DNA of 64,000 bases from Anaerolineaceae bacterium UBA5404 (GCA_002409625.1 DHNY01000009.1:1-64000); one strand, 5' to 3'; counted from the stretch's first letter, positions 18,700-27,884 are shown. Notes: generated by a model not told the origin, from the sequence alone. A program made the numbers and translations.

Positions 18700-20291
18700 T
18701 ACTTCACCTCCTGCAAAGCCATTGGGCGTACTTTTCGCCATGCCGCGTCTGATGTTACTTGCTCATAAGCATTGGCTACGCGCAAAATGGTGTCCTCACG
18801 AAAATCATTACCAATCAGCTGTATACCGATCGGTAAACCGGCATCATCCAAGCCGGCTGGCACTGTAACAGCTGGCAATCCAGCGTGGTTCACAGAAACC
18901 GTCATTTGATCGGCATATTGCATGAGCACCGAATCGCCAAACAATTCTGCCCGTTTAAAGGCGCTGGTTGGCGTGGTGGGCGTTAGCAAGGCATCAAGCC
19001 TGTGCGCAGCAGTGGCATCAAAAGCCAAGTCAAAATCCTTGCGAACCATTGCCCTCACCTGGCTTGCCAATTGGTAATAATTTAAATTTTTAGAGCTCGC
19101 GCTCAAGTAAGCCCCCATTAGAATACGCAATTTGGGTTGCATGCCAAAACCTTCGCTGCGTGTGCGGCGATAAAGGTCTTGCAAATCTTTTGGATCGACG
19201 ACGCTAAAACCATACTTGACCCCGTCCATACGATTCAAATTGGATGCAGCCTCAATGCGCGACACCACAAAATAAACCGGAATACCATACCGGGTATGAG
19301 GCATGGGCACGTCCTCAACAATTTCAGCACCCAACTTGGCTAAGCATTCCGCCGCATCAAGTACTGCCTGATTGACTTCTCTTTGCACCGGAATGACTTC
19401 AAACGCACCAGTCTCAGGGTTTGGATAGGCAATGCCCGCGTAATCCGGCGAAAGCCCGATGCGTAAACCCTTCACGTCTTGCTGAATTGCCTCGAGGTAA
19501 TTGGGCACGGGCAAAATGCTGGTGTTCTCATCTCGCTGATCACTGCCCGCCATCACCTGGAGCATCAAAGCAGCATCCGGCACATTGCGTGCCAATGGTC
19601 CCGGACAATCCAAGGAAGACGCAAAGGCGATCAATCCATAGCGCGAAATGCGTCCGTAACTGGGTTTCAAGCCGACCACACCGCAAAAAGCAGCCGGTTG
19701 GCGAATGGAACCGCCGGTATCGGTGCCCAATGAAAGAGGTGTTTCTTCCGCCGCCACAGCAGCTGCCGAGCCACCCGAGGAGCCACCTGGTACGTGCGCG
19801 GTGTTCCAGGGATTATTACTGGCAGGCTGATACGCGCTGGATTCGTTGGAAGAACCAAAGGTAAATTCATCCAAATTCACCTTTCCCACAATTAAAGCAC
19901 CCGCGTCAATCAACTTTTGCACAGCAGTTGCCGTATAAGGCGCACGATAGTTGTGCAACATTCGCGACGCTGCGGTGGTAACGGTTCCATCTAATGCAAA
20001 AATGTCCTTAATCGAAACCGGCACACCAGCGAGCAAACCAGCATCCTCACCTTTTTGCACCTTGGCGTCCACTGCCTCAGCCTGAGCCAAGGCTAAATCT
20101 TTGGTGAGCGAAATAAAGGCGTGTACTTTTTTATCGGTGTTTGGATCGGTAACCTGTCCATCCAATTGTCCAAAGTCGCCATCCACAGCTTGGATTTGTG
20201 CCAGAGAAGCTTCGAGCATATCAAGTGCTTTTAGCTCGCCGGCTTGCACCTTTTGGGCAATGTCTAAGGCAGAAAGTTTTGTATAGCTCAT
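18699..20291 (-). CDS. gatA: Asp-tRNA(Asn)/Glu-tRNA(Gln) amidotransferase subunit A
   Basis: A 530-residue amidase-signature enzyme that releases ammonia from glutamine for tRNA-dependent amidation. The catalytic triad is visible: K95 in PVSIKDIF, cis-serine S171 in the GGSSGGS loop and nucleophile S195 in DTGGSIRQPA, spaced as in known GatA proteins. A charged insertion near residues 36-56 makes it slightly longer than usual. It overlaps gatC by ATGA and gatB by TAATG, giving the order gatC-gatA-gatB. Confidence 0.97.
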   Translation of the reverse strand: MSYTKLSALDIAQKVQAGELKALDMLEASLAQIQAVDGDFGQLDGQVTDPNTDKKVHAFISLTKDLALAQAEAVDAKVQKGEDAGLLAGVPVSIKDIFALDGTVTTAASRMLHNYRAPYTATAVQKLIDAGALIVGKVNLDEFTFGSSNESSAYQPASNNPWNTAHVPGGSSGGSAAAVAAEETPLSLGTDTGGSIRQPAAFCGVVGLKPSYGRISRYGLIAFASSLDCPGPLARNVPDAALMLQVMAGSDQRDENTSILPVPNYLEAIQQDVKGLRIGLSPDYAGIAYPNPETGAFEVIPVQREVNQAVLDAAECLAKLGAEIVEDVPMPHTRYGIPVYFVVSRIEAASNLNRMDGVKYGFSVVDPKDLQDLYRRTRSEGFGMQPKLRILMGAYLSASSKNLNYYQLASQVRAMVRKDFDLAFDATAAHRLDALLTPTTPTSAFKRAELFGDSVLMQYADQMTVSVNHAGLPAVTVPAGLDDAGLPIGIQLIGNDFREDTILRVANAYEQVTSDAAWRKVRPMALQEVK

Positions 20292-20605
20292 GCCAGGTCC
20301 TTTCCGCTGGCAGGTTCTGGCACCAAAATCATGCCATCTTCGTTTTGAGTTGCCATGGCAATGATCTCGCGCGGCTTCTCAAAAGCTTGCCAGTCATCAC
20401 TTCGCGGCTGATCTCCCACGCGGGGAATGCGCGCCAACGGTGATTCAGTTTCATCTTCAAGGGGAATGTTTAAAAGTTCTTGTACAGATTGGAGCTGGTG
20501 ATTAAGTTGCTCCAACAAATAGGCTTTTTCTTCTCCGTCGAGGGAAAAAGCAGCCATTTCAATGATCTTTTCAAACGCTTCGGGGGAAATTTTGTCTAAT
20601 TGCAT
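20288..20605 (-). CDS. gatC: Asp-tRNA(Asn)/Glu-tRNA(Gln) amidotransferase subunit C
   Basis: A 105-residue GatC, the small subunit that wraps around GatA and stabilises the GatA-GatB contact. The N-terminal helical pair (LDKISPEAFEKIIEMAAFSL) and the acidic, proline-rich C-terminal half fit the family. First gene of the operon; a TATAAT box lies upstream in the short divergent region shared with the gene at 20683. Confidence 0.92.
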   Translation of the reverse strand: MQLDKISPEAFEKIIEMAAFSLDGEEKAYLLEQLNHQLQSVQELLNIPLEDETESPLARIPRVGDQPRSDDWQAFEKPREIIAMATQNEDGMILVPEPASGKDLA

Positions 20606-20682
20606 AGTTCATCCTTGTGTTTGTTCGGATGCCTATTATACCGTAGGACACTAAGCATTGATATAATTCAGCCGGAGGAATA

Positions 20683-22131
20683 ATGAGCACCGAAACAATC
20701 ATCACAAAATCTGACTATCTCGCCTTTTTGGAAAGCCCACGCCACCTCTGGGCGATAAAAAACGCTGTTCCTCAATTGCCTTATGATCCCCTGGCTTTGC
20801 ATCAAATGGAAGATGGCAAACGTGCGGAAAGACTTGCTTATGACTATCTGGTTGACCTTGTCAAAACCCGTCCTGGTTGCCGTTTGCTTTACCAGCAAAA
20901 CTTCGAAGATGGTCCGTATCACACCAGAATAGATTTTTTGATTCATGACACCCTCAGCAATACTTATGACTTGATTGAAGCCAAGAGTAGCACAGGCCTT
21001 GATAAAGCCAAGCATCTGCCTGACCTCGCCTTTCAGCTTGCCATTTTACAGAAGCATCTCGAAGTGAGCAGGTGTTATGTCTTGCATCTCAACAAAGACT
21101 ATCGCCGGGATGGTGAACTGGAGCTTGATAAGCTTTTTATCCTGGCTGATGTAACTGATGATGTCAAAAACACCACTTTGGATGTCATCTTGGACCGAGC
21201 GCAAGCTTTGTGTGTTGCGCAACTCGAAAACCCAACTGAAGCCGAACATTGTTACAACCCACGCCAATGTCCTTACCCAGGCATTTGCCACCCAAACCTG
21301 CCCGACGACTCAATTTACAACATTGCCTATCTTCGTGCGAACAAAAAACGTGAGCTGCTTGACCTGGGTGTAAGGGATATCAATGATGTCCCCGATGACT
21401 TCCCGCTCAACGCCAAGCAAAGACGCATCGTTGATTGCGCTAAAAATGGCCACATTCATGTTGAGCACGACGAACTGGCTCGGCTTTTTGAAACATTCGA
21501 GTACCCTCTCTGGTTTCTCGATTATGAATCCTGCATTTCCGCGATACCCCTCTTTGATGGGCACCAGCCACAACAGCAAGTGCTTTTTCAATATTCGCTT
21601 CACAAAATTACTCAACCTGGCGCGGATTTAGAGCACTTTGAATTCTTGAGCTTCACGCCTGGAAACCCATATCCCCACCTCATGGAGAGCCTCCGTCATC
21701 ACCTGGGAGAAACAGGAACGATATTCGCTTGGCACAAATCTTTCGAGTCTAGCCGCAATAAGGAGCTGGCACAACTCTTTCCAGACCATGCGGCTTTTAT
21801 GGATTCCGTTGAAACACGCCTCTTTGACCTGGAAGACATCCCCAAAGAACATATCTATTACCATCCGGGATTTAAAGGGCGATCGTCCATCAAAGTTGTG
21901 CTTCCAACCCTCATCCCTGAGCTTTCTTATAACGAGCTCCCCATCAACCAAGGTTCCAAAGCCAGTGTGGCATGGTGGCGCATGAATGCCGGCGAAATGG
22001 AAGAAACAGAACGCGTCAAGACCCAGCAAGACCTGCTAGACTATTGCCACCTGGATACGCTGGCAATGGTCAAACTTTTTGAGTTTTTCCAAAATGTGCT
22101 GCATTCCGGAGAAAGTGGCAAGACATCATGA
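20683..22131 (+). CDS. DUF2779-type protein: RecB-like nuclease joined to a DEDD-type exonuclease-like domain
   Basis: A 482-residue protein. The N-terminal part (about 1-205) looks like a PD-(D/E)XK/RecB-Cas4-type nuclease: D84 in TRID, then E99-A-K101 in LIEAKSS, and a cysteine group C190, C196 and C202 (CYNPRQCPYPGIC) resembling the iron-sulfur cysteines of Cas4 and AddB-type nucleases. The C-terminal part begins LDYES (D280, E282) and ends with HLDTLAMVKLF, which look like the first and last acidic motifs of DEDD exonucleases. Family name is from memory of DUF2779 and fairly secure; substrate is unknown. The start ATG follows CGGAGGAA. Its stop overlaps the next gene (ATGA). Confidence 0.8.
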   Translation: MSTETIITKSDYLAFLESPRHLWAIKNAVPQLPYDPLALHQMEDGKRAERLAYDYLVDLVKTRPGCRLLYQQNFEDGPYHTRIDFLIHDTLSNTYDLIEAKSSTGLDKAKHLPDLAFQLAILQKHLEVSRCYVLHLNKDYRRDGELELDKLFILADVTDDVKNTTLDVILDRAQALCVAQLENPTEAEHCYNPRQCPYPGICHPNLPDDSIYNIAYLRANKKRELLDLGVRDINDVPDDFPLNAKQRRIVDCAKNGHIHVEHDELARLFETFEYPLWFLDYESCISAIPLFDGHQPQQQVLFQYSLHKITQPGADLEHFEFLSFTPGNPYPHLMESLRHHLGETGTIFAWHKSFESSRNKELAQLFPDHAAFMDSVETRLFDLEDIPKEHIYYHPGFKGRSSIKVVLPTLIPELSYNELPINQGSKASVAWWRMNAGEMEETERVKTQQDLLDYCHLDTLAMVKLFEFFQNVLHSGESGKTS

Positions 22132-24185
22132 TACAGCTTGATAGCTCAGTACCAAGAAAAGCCATCGCCGAAGAAAAGCGCCCCTTTGGTTGGGCAGAAG
22201 CTCTTTTTATCCTTGGCATTGTCTTATACCTTGCAACGCGCTTTATCGCTTTGGATAAATTCCCCATTTATTTTTTCTCTGATGAGGCTATTCAAACCGA
22301 GCTTGCCGCTAAACTCGTTGAAAACGGCTTTAAAGATAGTAACGGTCACCTGCCAATATATTTTGAAAACGGTGGACAATTCAACTTGAGCCTGTCGGTT
22401 TGGTTACAAACCCTGGTAACACCTTTTGCGCGGTCGATATGGCTCACGCGCGGTCTTTCGGCATTGCTCACAACCATCTTCCCGCTAACCTTGGGTTTGG
22501 CATTACGCGACTTTTTAAAGCGTAAATATTGGTGGCTGGCACCTTTTGTGGTCAGCGTCTTGCCGGCTTGGTTTTTGCACAGTCGCACCGCCTTTGAAAC
22601 CGCCCTGGGAACCGCCTTATTTTGCGCCTTTTTGTACTTTTACTTGCGTTATCGCATGCAGGATCGCGATTATTTGCCGATTGCGCTCCTTTTTGGCGCA
22701 CTCACTTTTTACGCCTACGCGCCACTTCAATTGGTGGTTGTCTTAACCGGGCTTGTCTTATTGTTGACTGATTGGCGCTATCATTTTGAAGGAAAAAAGA
22801 TTCCATGGCTCAGCGTGGCAACCCTGATCATCCTTATTTTGCCTTATCTGCTCTTTAGGATCCGACACCCGGAATCCCTTGGCAGACACTTAAGTATTTT
22901 ACAAAGCTATTGGTCAGGCACTGCGCCTTTTATGACGAAACTAGGTGAATTCTTTAACCGTTATCTCAAAGGGCTTGACCCCCGGTATTGGTTCACTGCC
23001 AAAAATGGTGACCTCATCCGCCACCAAATGAAAGGCATGGCGCATTTTTCGGTTTTGCTTGCCCCATTCCTGGTGCTAGGCTTAATCAAAACCCTGGGTA
23101 AGCTCAAACATCCCGCCTGGCGTATGGTTTTGTTTGCCCTGCTGGTCGCACCAACCGGCGCTGCCTTGGTAGATCCCGCCATCACCCGCAACCTGGTAAC
23201 CCTGGTGCCTTTCGCCTTTTTAACCTGTATAGGCTTAGATTCTCATTTGCGGTGGCTTGGGGGAAGCTTGCGCAATACCTTTTTCCCGGTTGCGATTGTG
23301 GTTCTGGCTCTCCTTGGCTCCAGTATCTGGATGACGCACACCGCCATTAACAAAGGACCCTTGTGGTACCGGGATTACGGTCTTTATGGCATGCAGTGGG
23401 GTGGCAAAGAACTATCCGCGGAGATAAAAACCTATCAAGCCGAAAATCCAGATGCAAAAATAATCGTCAGCCCAACCTGGGCAAACAATACTGACATTAT
23501 CATGAGCTTTTTCTTGGGCGATCCCTTGCCAATCGAAGTTAACAGCATCAAGGATTGGACTCTTAATCAAAAAGATCTTGATAAAAACATGGTTTTCATC
23601 TTGCCACCAGATGATTACGAAACTGCCCAATCTAGCAATAAATTCACCAATCGTGAGCTAATAAAAACACTCGAGTGGCCAAATGGTGAAACTGGATTTT
23701 ATTTTGTCAGCCTTGAGTATGTTGAAAACGTTGAAAGCGTATTTGAAAGAGAAAAATCAAGGCGCGCCCAACATGAAAAAAGCACCATAAGCCTTTTTGA
23801 CCAGGATGTGGAGGTTACCCATTCGCCTTTGGATATTGGTGCAATCAGTAACGCCTTTGATGGCAATACAAACACGGTCATCAGAGGTTTGGAAGCCAAC
23901 CCCTTGCAAATTCTGCTTGAATTTTCTGAGCCTGTCAGCATGAGTGGGGTTCGTTTGCTTGTTGGTTTGCCTCCACACATTCTTTACGTTGAGATTAGTG
24001 TCGAAGGTAAGCATCGACCCTTAAGATTTGGCAAACAAAGTTTTGGAACAGAGAAGAACGAGTGGCTAAATGTAAACTTTACCGGAGACTATCTGGTAAC
24101 ACGTTTAAACCTAAGCCTTAAAGAAAACACCGCTAACCCCGAGCCACACATTCACATTTGGGAAATTGAGTTTATCCAAAAATAG
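22128..24185 (+). CDS. GT-C (family 39-like) glycosyltransferase with C-terminal carbohydrate-binding-like domain
   Basis: A 685-residue membrane protein. Its first extracytoplasmic loop has the acidic pair SDE (D52, E53) used by PMT/ArnT-like GT-C enzymes to bind a lipid-phosphate sugar. About ten hydrophobic helices follow up to residue 430. The last 140 residues (DVEVTHSPLDIGAISNAFDG onwards) look like an F5/8-type beta-sandwich, which could bind glycan outside the cell. It overlaps the nuclease gene by 4 bp, an unexpected pairing. Substrate unknown. Confidence 0.75.
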   Translation: MIQLDSSVPRKAIAEEKRPFGWAEALFILGIVLYLATRFIALDKFPIYFFSDEAIQTELAAKLVENGFKDSNGHLPIYFENGGQFNLSLSVWLQTLVTPFARSIWLTRGLSALLTTIFPLTLGLALRDFLKRKYWWLAPFVVSVLPAWFLHSRTAFETALGTALFCAFLYFYLRYRMQDRDYLPIALLFGALTFYAYAPLQLVVVLTGLVLLLTDWRYHFEGKKIPWLSVATLIILILPYLLFRIRHPESLGRHLSILQSYWSGTAPFMTKLGEFFNRYLKGLDPRYWFTAKNGDLIRHQMKGMAHFSVLLAPFLVLGLIKTLGKLKHPAWRMVLFALLVAPTGAALVDPAITRNLVTLVPFAFLTCIGLDSHLRWLGGSLRNTFFPVAIVVLALLGSSIWMTHTAINKGPLWYRDYGLYGMQWGGKELSAEIKTYQAENPDAKIIVSPTWANNTDIIMSFFLGDPLPIEVNSIKDWTLNQKDLDKNMVFILPPDDYETAQSSNKFTNRELIKTLEWPNGETGFYFVSLEYVENVESVFEREKSRRAQHEKSTISLFDQDVEVTHSPLDIGAISNAFDGNTNTVIRGLEANPLQILLEFSEPVSMSGVRLLVGLPPHILYVEISVEGKHRPLRFGKQSFGTEKNEWLNVNFTGDYLVTRLNLSLKENTANPEPHIHIWEIEFIQK

Positions 24186-24225
24186 TTATCGATTTTAATA
24201 AAGTGCTTTCAAGATCTGCTTAAAC

Positions 24226-24254
24226 AAAAAGAACCTCCTGTGAGGTTCTTTTTT
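24226..24254. terminator. Bidirectional terminator between convergent genes
   Basis: Perfect stem AAAAAGAACCTC / GAGGTTCTTTTT with a 4-nt loop. It serves the glycosyltransferase gene on the plus strand and the peptidase gene on the minus strand. Confidence 0.9.
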
Positions 24255-24271
24255 GCGCCAGGTTTGATTGT

Positions 24272-25669
24272 TTAGCTTTTGAGGTCTTTGTAATCAACCC
24301 GGGTGATGATCTCTAGCAAGAGATCTTGCGCGCGATGCCAGGCATCGAGGTCGAGGCTTTCCCCAGGATAGTGCTCACCTTCATAGCCTATCGACAGGTT
24401 GACACTGGGAATGCCCATTTGAGACCATACTCTTAGATCAGAGACCCCGCCACGACAAGCTTTATAGTGATATTGCTTATCATCCCAGAGATAGCTTGAA
24501 AAGCGTTCAATAAACTCGGTTTGATGTTTTTGAGCATAGGTGTAATTTGAGCTGTAATATACAATATCATTGCTACCACGTCGATCCAGAGATATCCCTA
24601 ATCCAACACTATCAAAAAACGAGGGATCGATCGCTTCTGCACCATACTGCCCTTTTTCCTCACCAACTGGAAAAGCAAGCTTTAGCCGGCAAGGGTAACG
24701 ATGCTTAATCAAGGATTCGAGACCGTTTAGTATAGCTGCGACACCTGCTCGATCATCCGCTCCAAGAATGCCGTTTTCTCGGCTTACGATGCCTCCATCA
24801 ACGACAATTTTTTGGCCAACACCTGTATTATCCCTAACATCCTGGTGTGCCGAGAGAAGAATGCAAGGCATGTCCTCGCGTGGCTGACCAATCACAATCT
24901 CCGCCAAAACATTACCGCTGGCATCCATCCAGGCATTGCCGGGATATTGCTCTAAAGTTCTCAGCAGATACGCGCCCACTAACCTTTCTTTGCCCGTTTC
25001 TCCGGGAATATCCAGAAGATGCATGAGACGCAACTCGCGCTTTGCACGCAATAGTTTCTCGTACCCGCTAAGAGATGTAACAGCACTCAGCCACAGTCCA
25101 ATTTCAAGCATGGTGTCAATCTCTTCATTGATAACCAAGCGTCTGTTTTGGCCAAGCAAGCGACAGTTGTAAGCGCCGGCTTTTAACATGGTTTCCGCTA
25201 GGATTGCATCCCGTGAGGTTTCAAAGATGACGTAAGGCTTGCCCATTCGGAAACGCTGGCGTCTCCCGTGAAAACCACGACAGCTTTCAACCGTGCGCAA
25301 ACCCAGACGGATGAATTGCATGACGATGGCATTCATCGGAAATTCAATTGCACTTGGGTCAATCCATGACCCACTTTCTCTTCCACGTTCATTTTCAAGC
25401 AAAAGCCTAAACCACGCATTTGTGTCAGGCGCCTCGGATCTGAATGTGTATAGAGAGCCATTCTGCTCATATTGAGCATTCGTGTTCTGGAGTAATTCGT
25501 CCAGAAATTGATCCTGGTTATAGTGACCAGGTCTTAGTATTGTGGCACCGTCTTGACCCATCTCCGGATAATATCCGGTCAAGACCAGTAAATCGTGCCA
25601 GTTATATTGAACCTTGCTATAGAAGGTATGGATGGGGTTTTGATTAATTTTGTGTCGTAACATAAGCAT
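24272..25669 (-). CDS. Zinc metallopeptidase (M20/M28/M42 clan) with unfamiliar N-terminal domain
   Basis: A 465-residue protein. The C-terminal half (about 210-455) is a co-catalytic zinc peptidase: H275 and D277 in SAHQDV, D305 in GADDRAG, E337/E338 in GEEKGQYG, D362 in LDRRG and H433 in GEHYPGE supply metal ligands and the catalytic base. The N-terminal 200 residues are not part of these families; residues about 115-200 have a VESCRGFHGRRQRF ... KPYVIFE pattern of unknown role. It may be a peptidase acting on a special peptide or conjugate; substrate unknown. AAAGGAG precedes the ATG. Two inverted repeats lie in its promoter region. Confidence 0.8.
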   Translation of the reverse strand: MLMLRHKINQNPIHTFYSKVQYNWHDLLVLTGYYPEMGQDGATILRPGHYNQDQFLDELLQNTNAQYEQNGSLYTFRSEAPDTNAWFRLLLENERGRESGSWIDPSAIEFPMNAIVMQFIRLGLRTVESCRGFHGRRQRFRMGKPYVIFETSRDAILAETMLKAGAYNCRLLGQNRRLVINEEIDTMLEIGLWLSAVTSLSGYEKLLRAKRELRLMHLLDIPGETGKERLVGAYLLRTLEQYPGNAWMDASGNVLAEIVIGQPREDMPCILLSAHQDVRDNTGVGQKIVVDGGIVSRENGILGADDRAGVAAILNGLESLIKHRYPCRLKLAFPVGEEKGQYGAEAIDPSFFDSVGLGISLDRRGSNDIVYYSSNYTYAQKHQTEFIERFSSYLWDDKQYHYKACRGGVSDLRVWSQMGIPSVNLSIGYEGEHYPGESLDLDAWHRAQDLLLEIITRVDYKDLKS

Positions 25670-25683
25670 TTTCTCCTTTCGAA

Positions 25684-25730
25684 CTGTTTATGCTTCTATT
25701 GTATAAACAGCATGTGACAGCCCTGTCACA
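25684..25730. promoter_or_regulatory. Two inverted repeats upstream of the metallopeptidase gene
   Basis: A perfect palindrome TGTGACAGccCTGTCACA lies at 25713-25730 and a second inverted repeat CTGTTTAT/ATAAACAG (11-nt spacer) at 25684-25710. Both sit just upstream of the minus-strand peptidase start, over a TATACA-like -10 region. Such symmetric sites usually bind dimeric repressors; the regulator is unknown. Confidence 0.55.
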
Positions 25731-25744
25731 GGAAAAGAGAAAGT

Positions 25745-26758
25745 TTAGATGTAGTAAATAGATCGGAAATAATGAATGTCGATTTGTCCGCTAGTGTGGA
25801 ACTTTTCAGCCAAGGTATAGCGCACTCTAAATTTGTCCTCAGAAACCCCTAGACTTCTTAGGTTTTGGTTCAGCCTGGATATGGTTGCCCGAATTGAATC
25901 ATACGAAACCAACCTAAGCTCTTCCTCAGTTTCTTCTAAGCCTAAGCAGTAAAGAAGATAATGTAACTTCTTGTGATTTTCATCTAATGGTTGATCCTTG
26001 GTCATATAACGAACATATGGATTTAAGAGCAGCCTATCAATGACCAAGGCTTCCGAATCACCTTCTAATTCGTCCAATTTCTCGTAGTACTCACTCATAC
26101 CGATGCGTTCTTCTTCTTTTTTTCTACCCACTATTTTGGTATAGAACAAAGAGGTTCTTTCATCATCCTCTGAAAAAGTCACTATCGGGATTTGTTCTAA
26201 TGGGCCAATTTTCGAATCATCATCTTTCGGAAGAAACTCGTATAATTGTTTTATCGAATTTGACAACAATTCTTGAGCATATTGAGTTTGCAGGTTGCTC
26301 ATTCTCACTATTTCAGGATAATTTTGTTGCTTAAGGCTAAGATCAAGTGCTCGCGCGAAATAAGCAATTGTTTCGCCGAGATTTTCTTTTTTATACATTA
26401 AATGACCTAAGCGATAACAAGCTAATGGGTTTTCAGGAATTACTTTCAAAGCTCTTAAAAAGTCTTCATGAGCAACAGGTGATAAATCTGCACTATCCCT
26501 CTTGAAGGTCAATCCTCTTTCCATTAAAGCTCGAACATAGGCACGCTTCCAATAGTTCAGTAGTTCCGAACTTATGGAAGCATCTCTTCTCGAGTATCTT
26601 ACACAAAAATTATAAGCGCATTGACTAATCGAAAATTCTTTCTCAGTACTAATATCCTGATCATCTGATCCCAGCTGGTTATCGATCCAAATCTGCAATG
26701 CTTCTTCTGCTGTCTTCCCATCAGGAATGACAATCTCATTTGGTCTTCTTCTCATCAT
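25745..26758 (-). CDS. TPR-containing protein of unknown function
   Basis: A 337-residue cytoplasmic protein from the ATG at 26758. A longer frame reaches 26893 but would run into the rpsB promoter; a TATAAT box 6 nt before the ATG indicates a leaderless start. A tetratricopeptide-like helix pair is seen near residues 130-165 (ENPLACYRLGHLMYKKENLG). The rest is charged and helical with no recognisable catalytic motif. It is divergent from rpsB and ends about 75 bp from the metallopeptidase promoter. Confidence 0.65.
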   Translation of the reverse strand: MMRRRPNEIVIPDGKTAEEALQIWIDNQLGSDDQDISTEKEFSISQCAYNFCVRYSRRDASISSELLNYWKRAYVRALMERGLTFKRDSADLSPVAHEDFLRALKVIPENPLACYRLGHLMYKKENLGETIAYFARALDLSLKQQNYPEIVRMSNLQTQYAQELLSNSIKQLYEFLPKDDDSKIGPLEQIPIVTFSEDDERTSLFYTKIVGRKKEEERIGMSEYYEKLDELEGDSEALVIDRLLLNPYVRYMTKDQPLDENHKKLHYLLYCLGLEETEEELRLVSYDSIRATISRLNQNLRSLGVSEDKFRVRYTLAEKFHTSGQIDIHYFRSIYYI

Positions 26759-26764
26759 AACAAT

Positions 26765-26770
26765 ATTATA
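26765..26770 (-). promoter_or_regulatory. -10 box of the TPR gene, leaderless type
   Basis: TATAAT on the minus strand ends 6 nt before the ATG at 26758, so transcription would start at or next to the start codon. There is no ribosome site. Confidence 0.55.
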
Positions 26771-26822
26771 CAATCTACTACCGTAAACCGTATTAGATGC
26801 CTTTAACCTCAATTTCTCGCCC

Positions 26823-26977
26823 TTGACTCCCACAAATTTGTGATATACTTCTGCACGGCTCCGGGTGTGAACCTGGAGACTACTATTACACACGCCTCGG
26901 TACAGACCATCCTGCGTGCCTCAAACAGGTTAGGAGCGGTCGCAAAACCAGGCGGAGGCATAACGCAAAGGAGAATA
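26823..26977 (+). promoter_or_regulatory. rpsB promoter and structured leader
   Basis: TTGACT (26823-26828) and an extended -10 TGATATACT (26841-26849) form a likely promoter. The TTTGTGATATACT core is repeated exactly upstream of rplS. The roughly 120-nt leader has a hairpin at 26859-26878 (CTCCGGGT / ACCTGGAG) close to the transcription start. Ribosomal-protein leaders often bind their own product; autoregulation here is inference. Confidence 0.55.
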
Positions 26978-27853
26978 ATGCCCCCAGTATCAATGAAAGC
27001 TCTGCTTGAGAGCGGTGTCCACTTTGGACACAGAACAAACAAATGGAACCCCAAGATGCGCCCTTACATCTTTACAGAGCGCAATGGCATCCATATTATC
27101 GACCTTCAACAAACCGTCAAATTGCTTGAAGAAGCCGCAGAAAAAGTTCGCGACGTCGTCGCCCAAGGCGGAACCATCCTCTTTGTTGGCACCAAACGCC
27201 AGGCTCAGGAAACCATCCAGGAAGAAGCCGAACGCTGTGGTATGCCCTATGTCAATATGCGCTGGCTTGGTGGCACCCTCACCAACTGGATTACCATCCA
27301 GGAACGCATCGTTGAACTCAACCGATTGGAAAAAATGTTTGAAACCGGCGAAGCTCAATTGCTCACCAAAAAAGAACGTTTGCTCCTGGAACGCGATATC
27401 AATCGCCTCGACACCCGCTTAAGCGGTCTGCGCACCATGAAAACCCTGCCTGACCTGCTCTTTGTGGTCGACATCGAACGCGATGACACTGCTGTTCGCG
27501 AAGCGGTTTCAAAAGAAATCCCTGTGCTTGCCATGGTTGACACCAACTGTGACCCGCGCTACATCGACTATGTGATCCCCAGCAATGATGACGCCATCCG
27601 CGCCATTAAACTGCTCGTGGCTCGCATCGCTGATGCCGTGCTCGAAGGCAAGATGATGCGCAAGGATGATGAGGAAGAAATGCCCGTCATGGAAACCCGA
27701 TCCCGCATCGCCCGTCGATTGGATGAGGACGAAGAACTGGACGACGAAGACCTCTTGGGTGAAGCCACCCGCGCTAAAATCGTTGTCGAACGTGTCCAAG
27801 AAACCGATGACGCAGAAGAAGAAGTAGAAGAAACTACAGAAGACAAAGAATAA
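26978..27853 (+). CDS. rpsB: 30S ribosomal protein S2
   Basis: A 291-residue S2 starting at the ATG at 26978, which follows AAAGGAG; a frame extending to 26840 crosses the promoter and is rejected. The core has the GVHFGHRTNKWNPKM and FVGTKRQAQ blocks and the PDLLFVVDIERD segment. After about residue 225 there is an acidic low-complexity extension ending in runs of Asp and Glu, longer than in enterobacterial S2. It leads the rpsB-tsf unit. Confidence 0.97.
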   Translation: MPPVSMKALLESGVHFGHRTNKWNPKMRPYIFTERNGIHIIDLQQTVKLLEEAAEKVRDVVAQGGTILFVGTKRQAQETIQEEAERCGMPYVNMRWLGGTLTNWITIQERIVELNRLEKMFETGEAQLLTKKERLLLERDINRLDTRLSGLRTMKTLPDLLFVVDIERDDTAVREAVSKEIPVLAMVDTNCDPRYIDYVIPSNDDAIRAIKLLVARIADAVLEGKMMRKDDEEEMPVMETRSRIARRLDEDEELDDEDLLGEATRAKIVVERVQETDDAEEEVEETTEDKE

Positions 27854-27884
27854 TCCTGCGGTTGCCCGCAAGTAAAGGAGCAAA

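Noticed and set aside
18700..18741. Longer gatB start
   Set aside because: Lies inside gatA and lacks the conserved N-terminus; the coupled TAATG start is clear.
26840..26977. Longer rpsB start at 26840
   Set aside because: It would cover the promoter and leader; the AAAGGAG site sits before the ATG at 26978, which gives the standard S2 N-terminus.
27568..27846. Serine-rich ORF antisense to rpsB
   Set aside because: Shadow of the acidic extension of S2 (GAA/GAT codons read backwards); no ribosome site.
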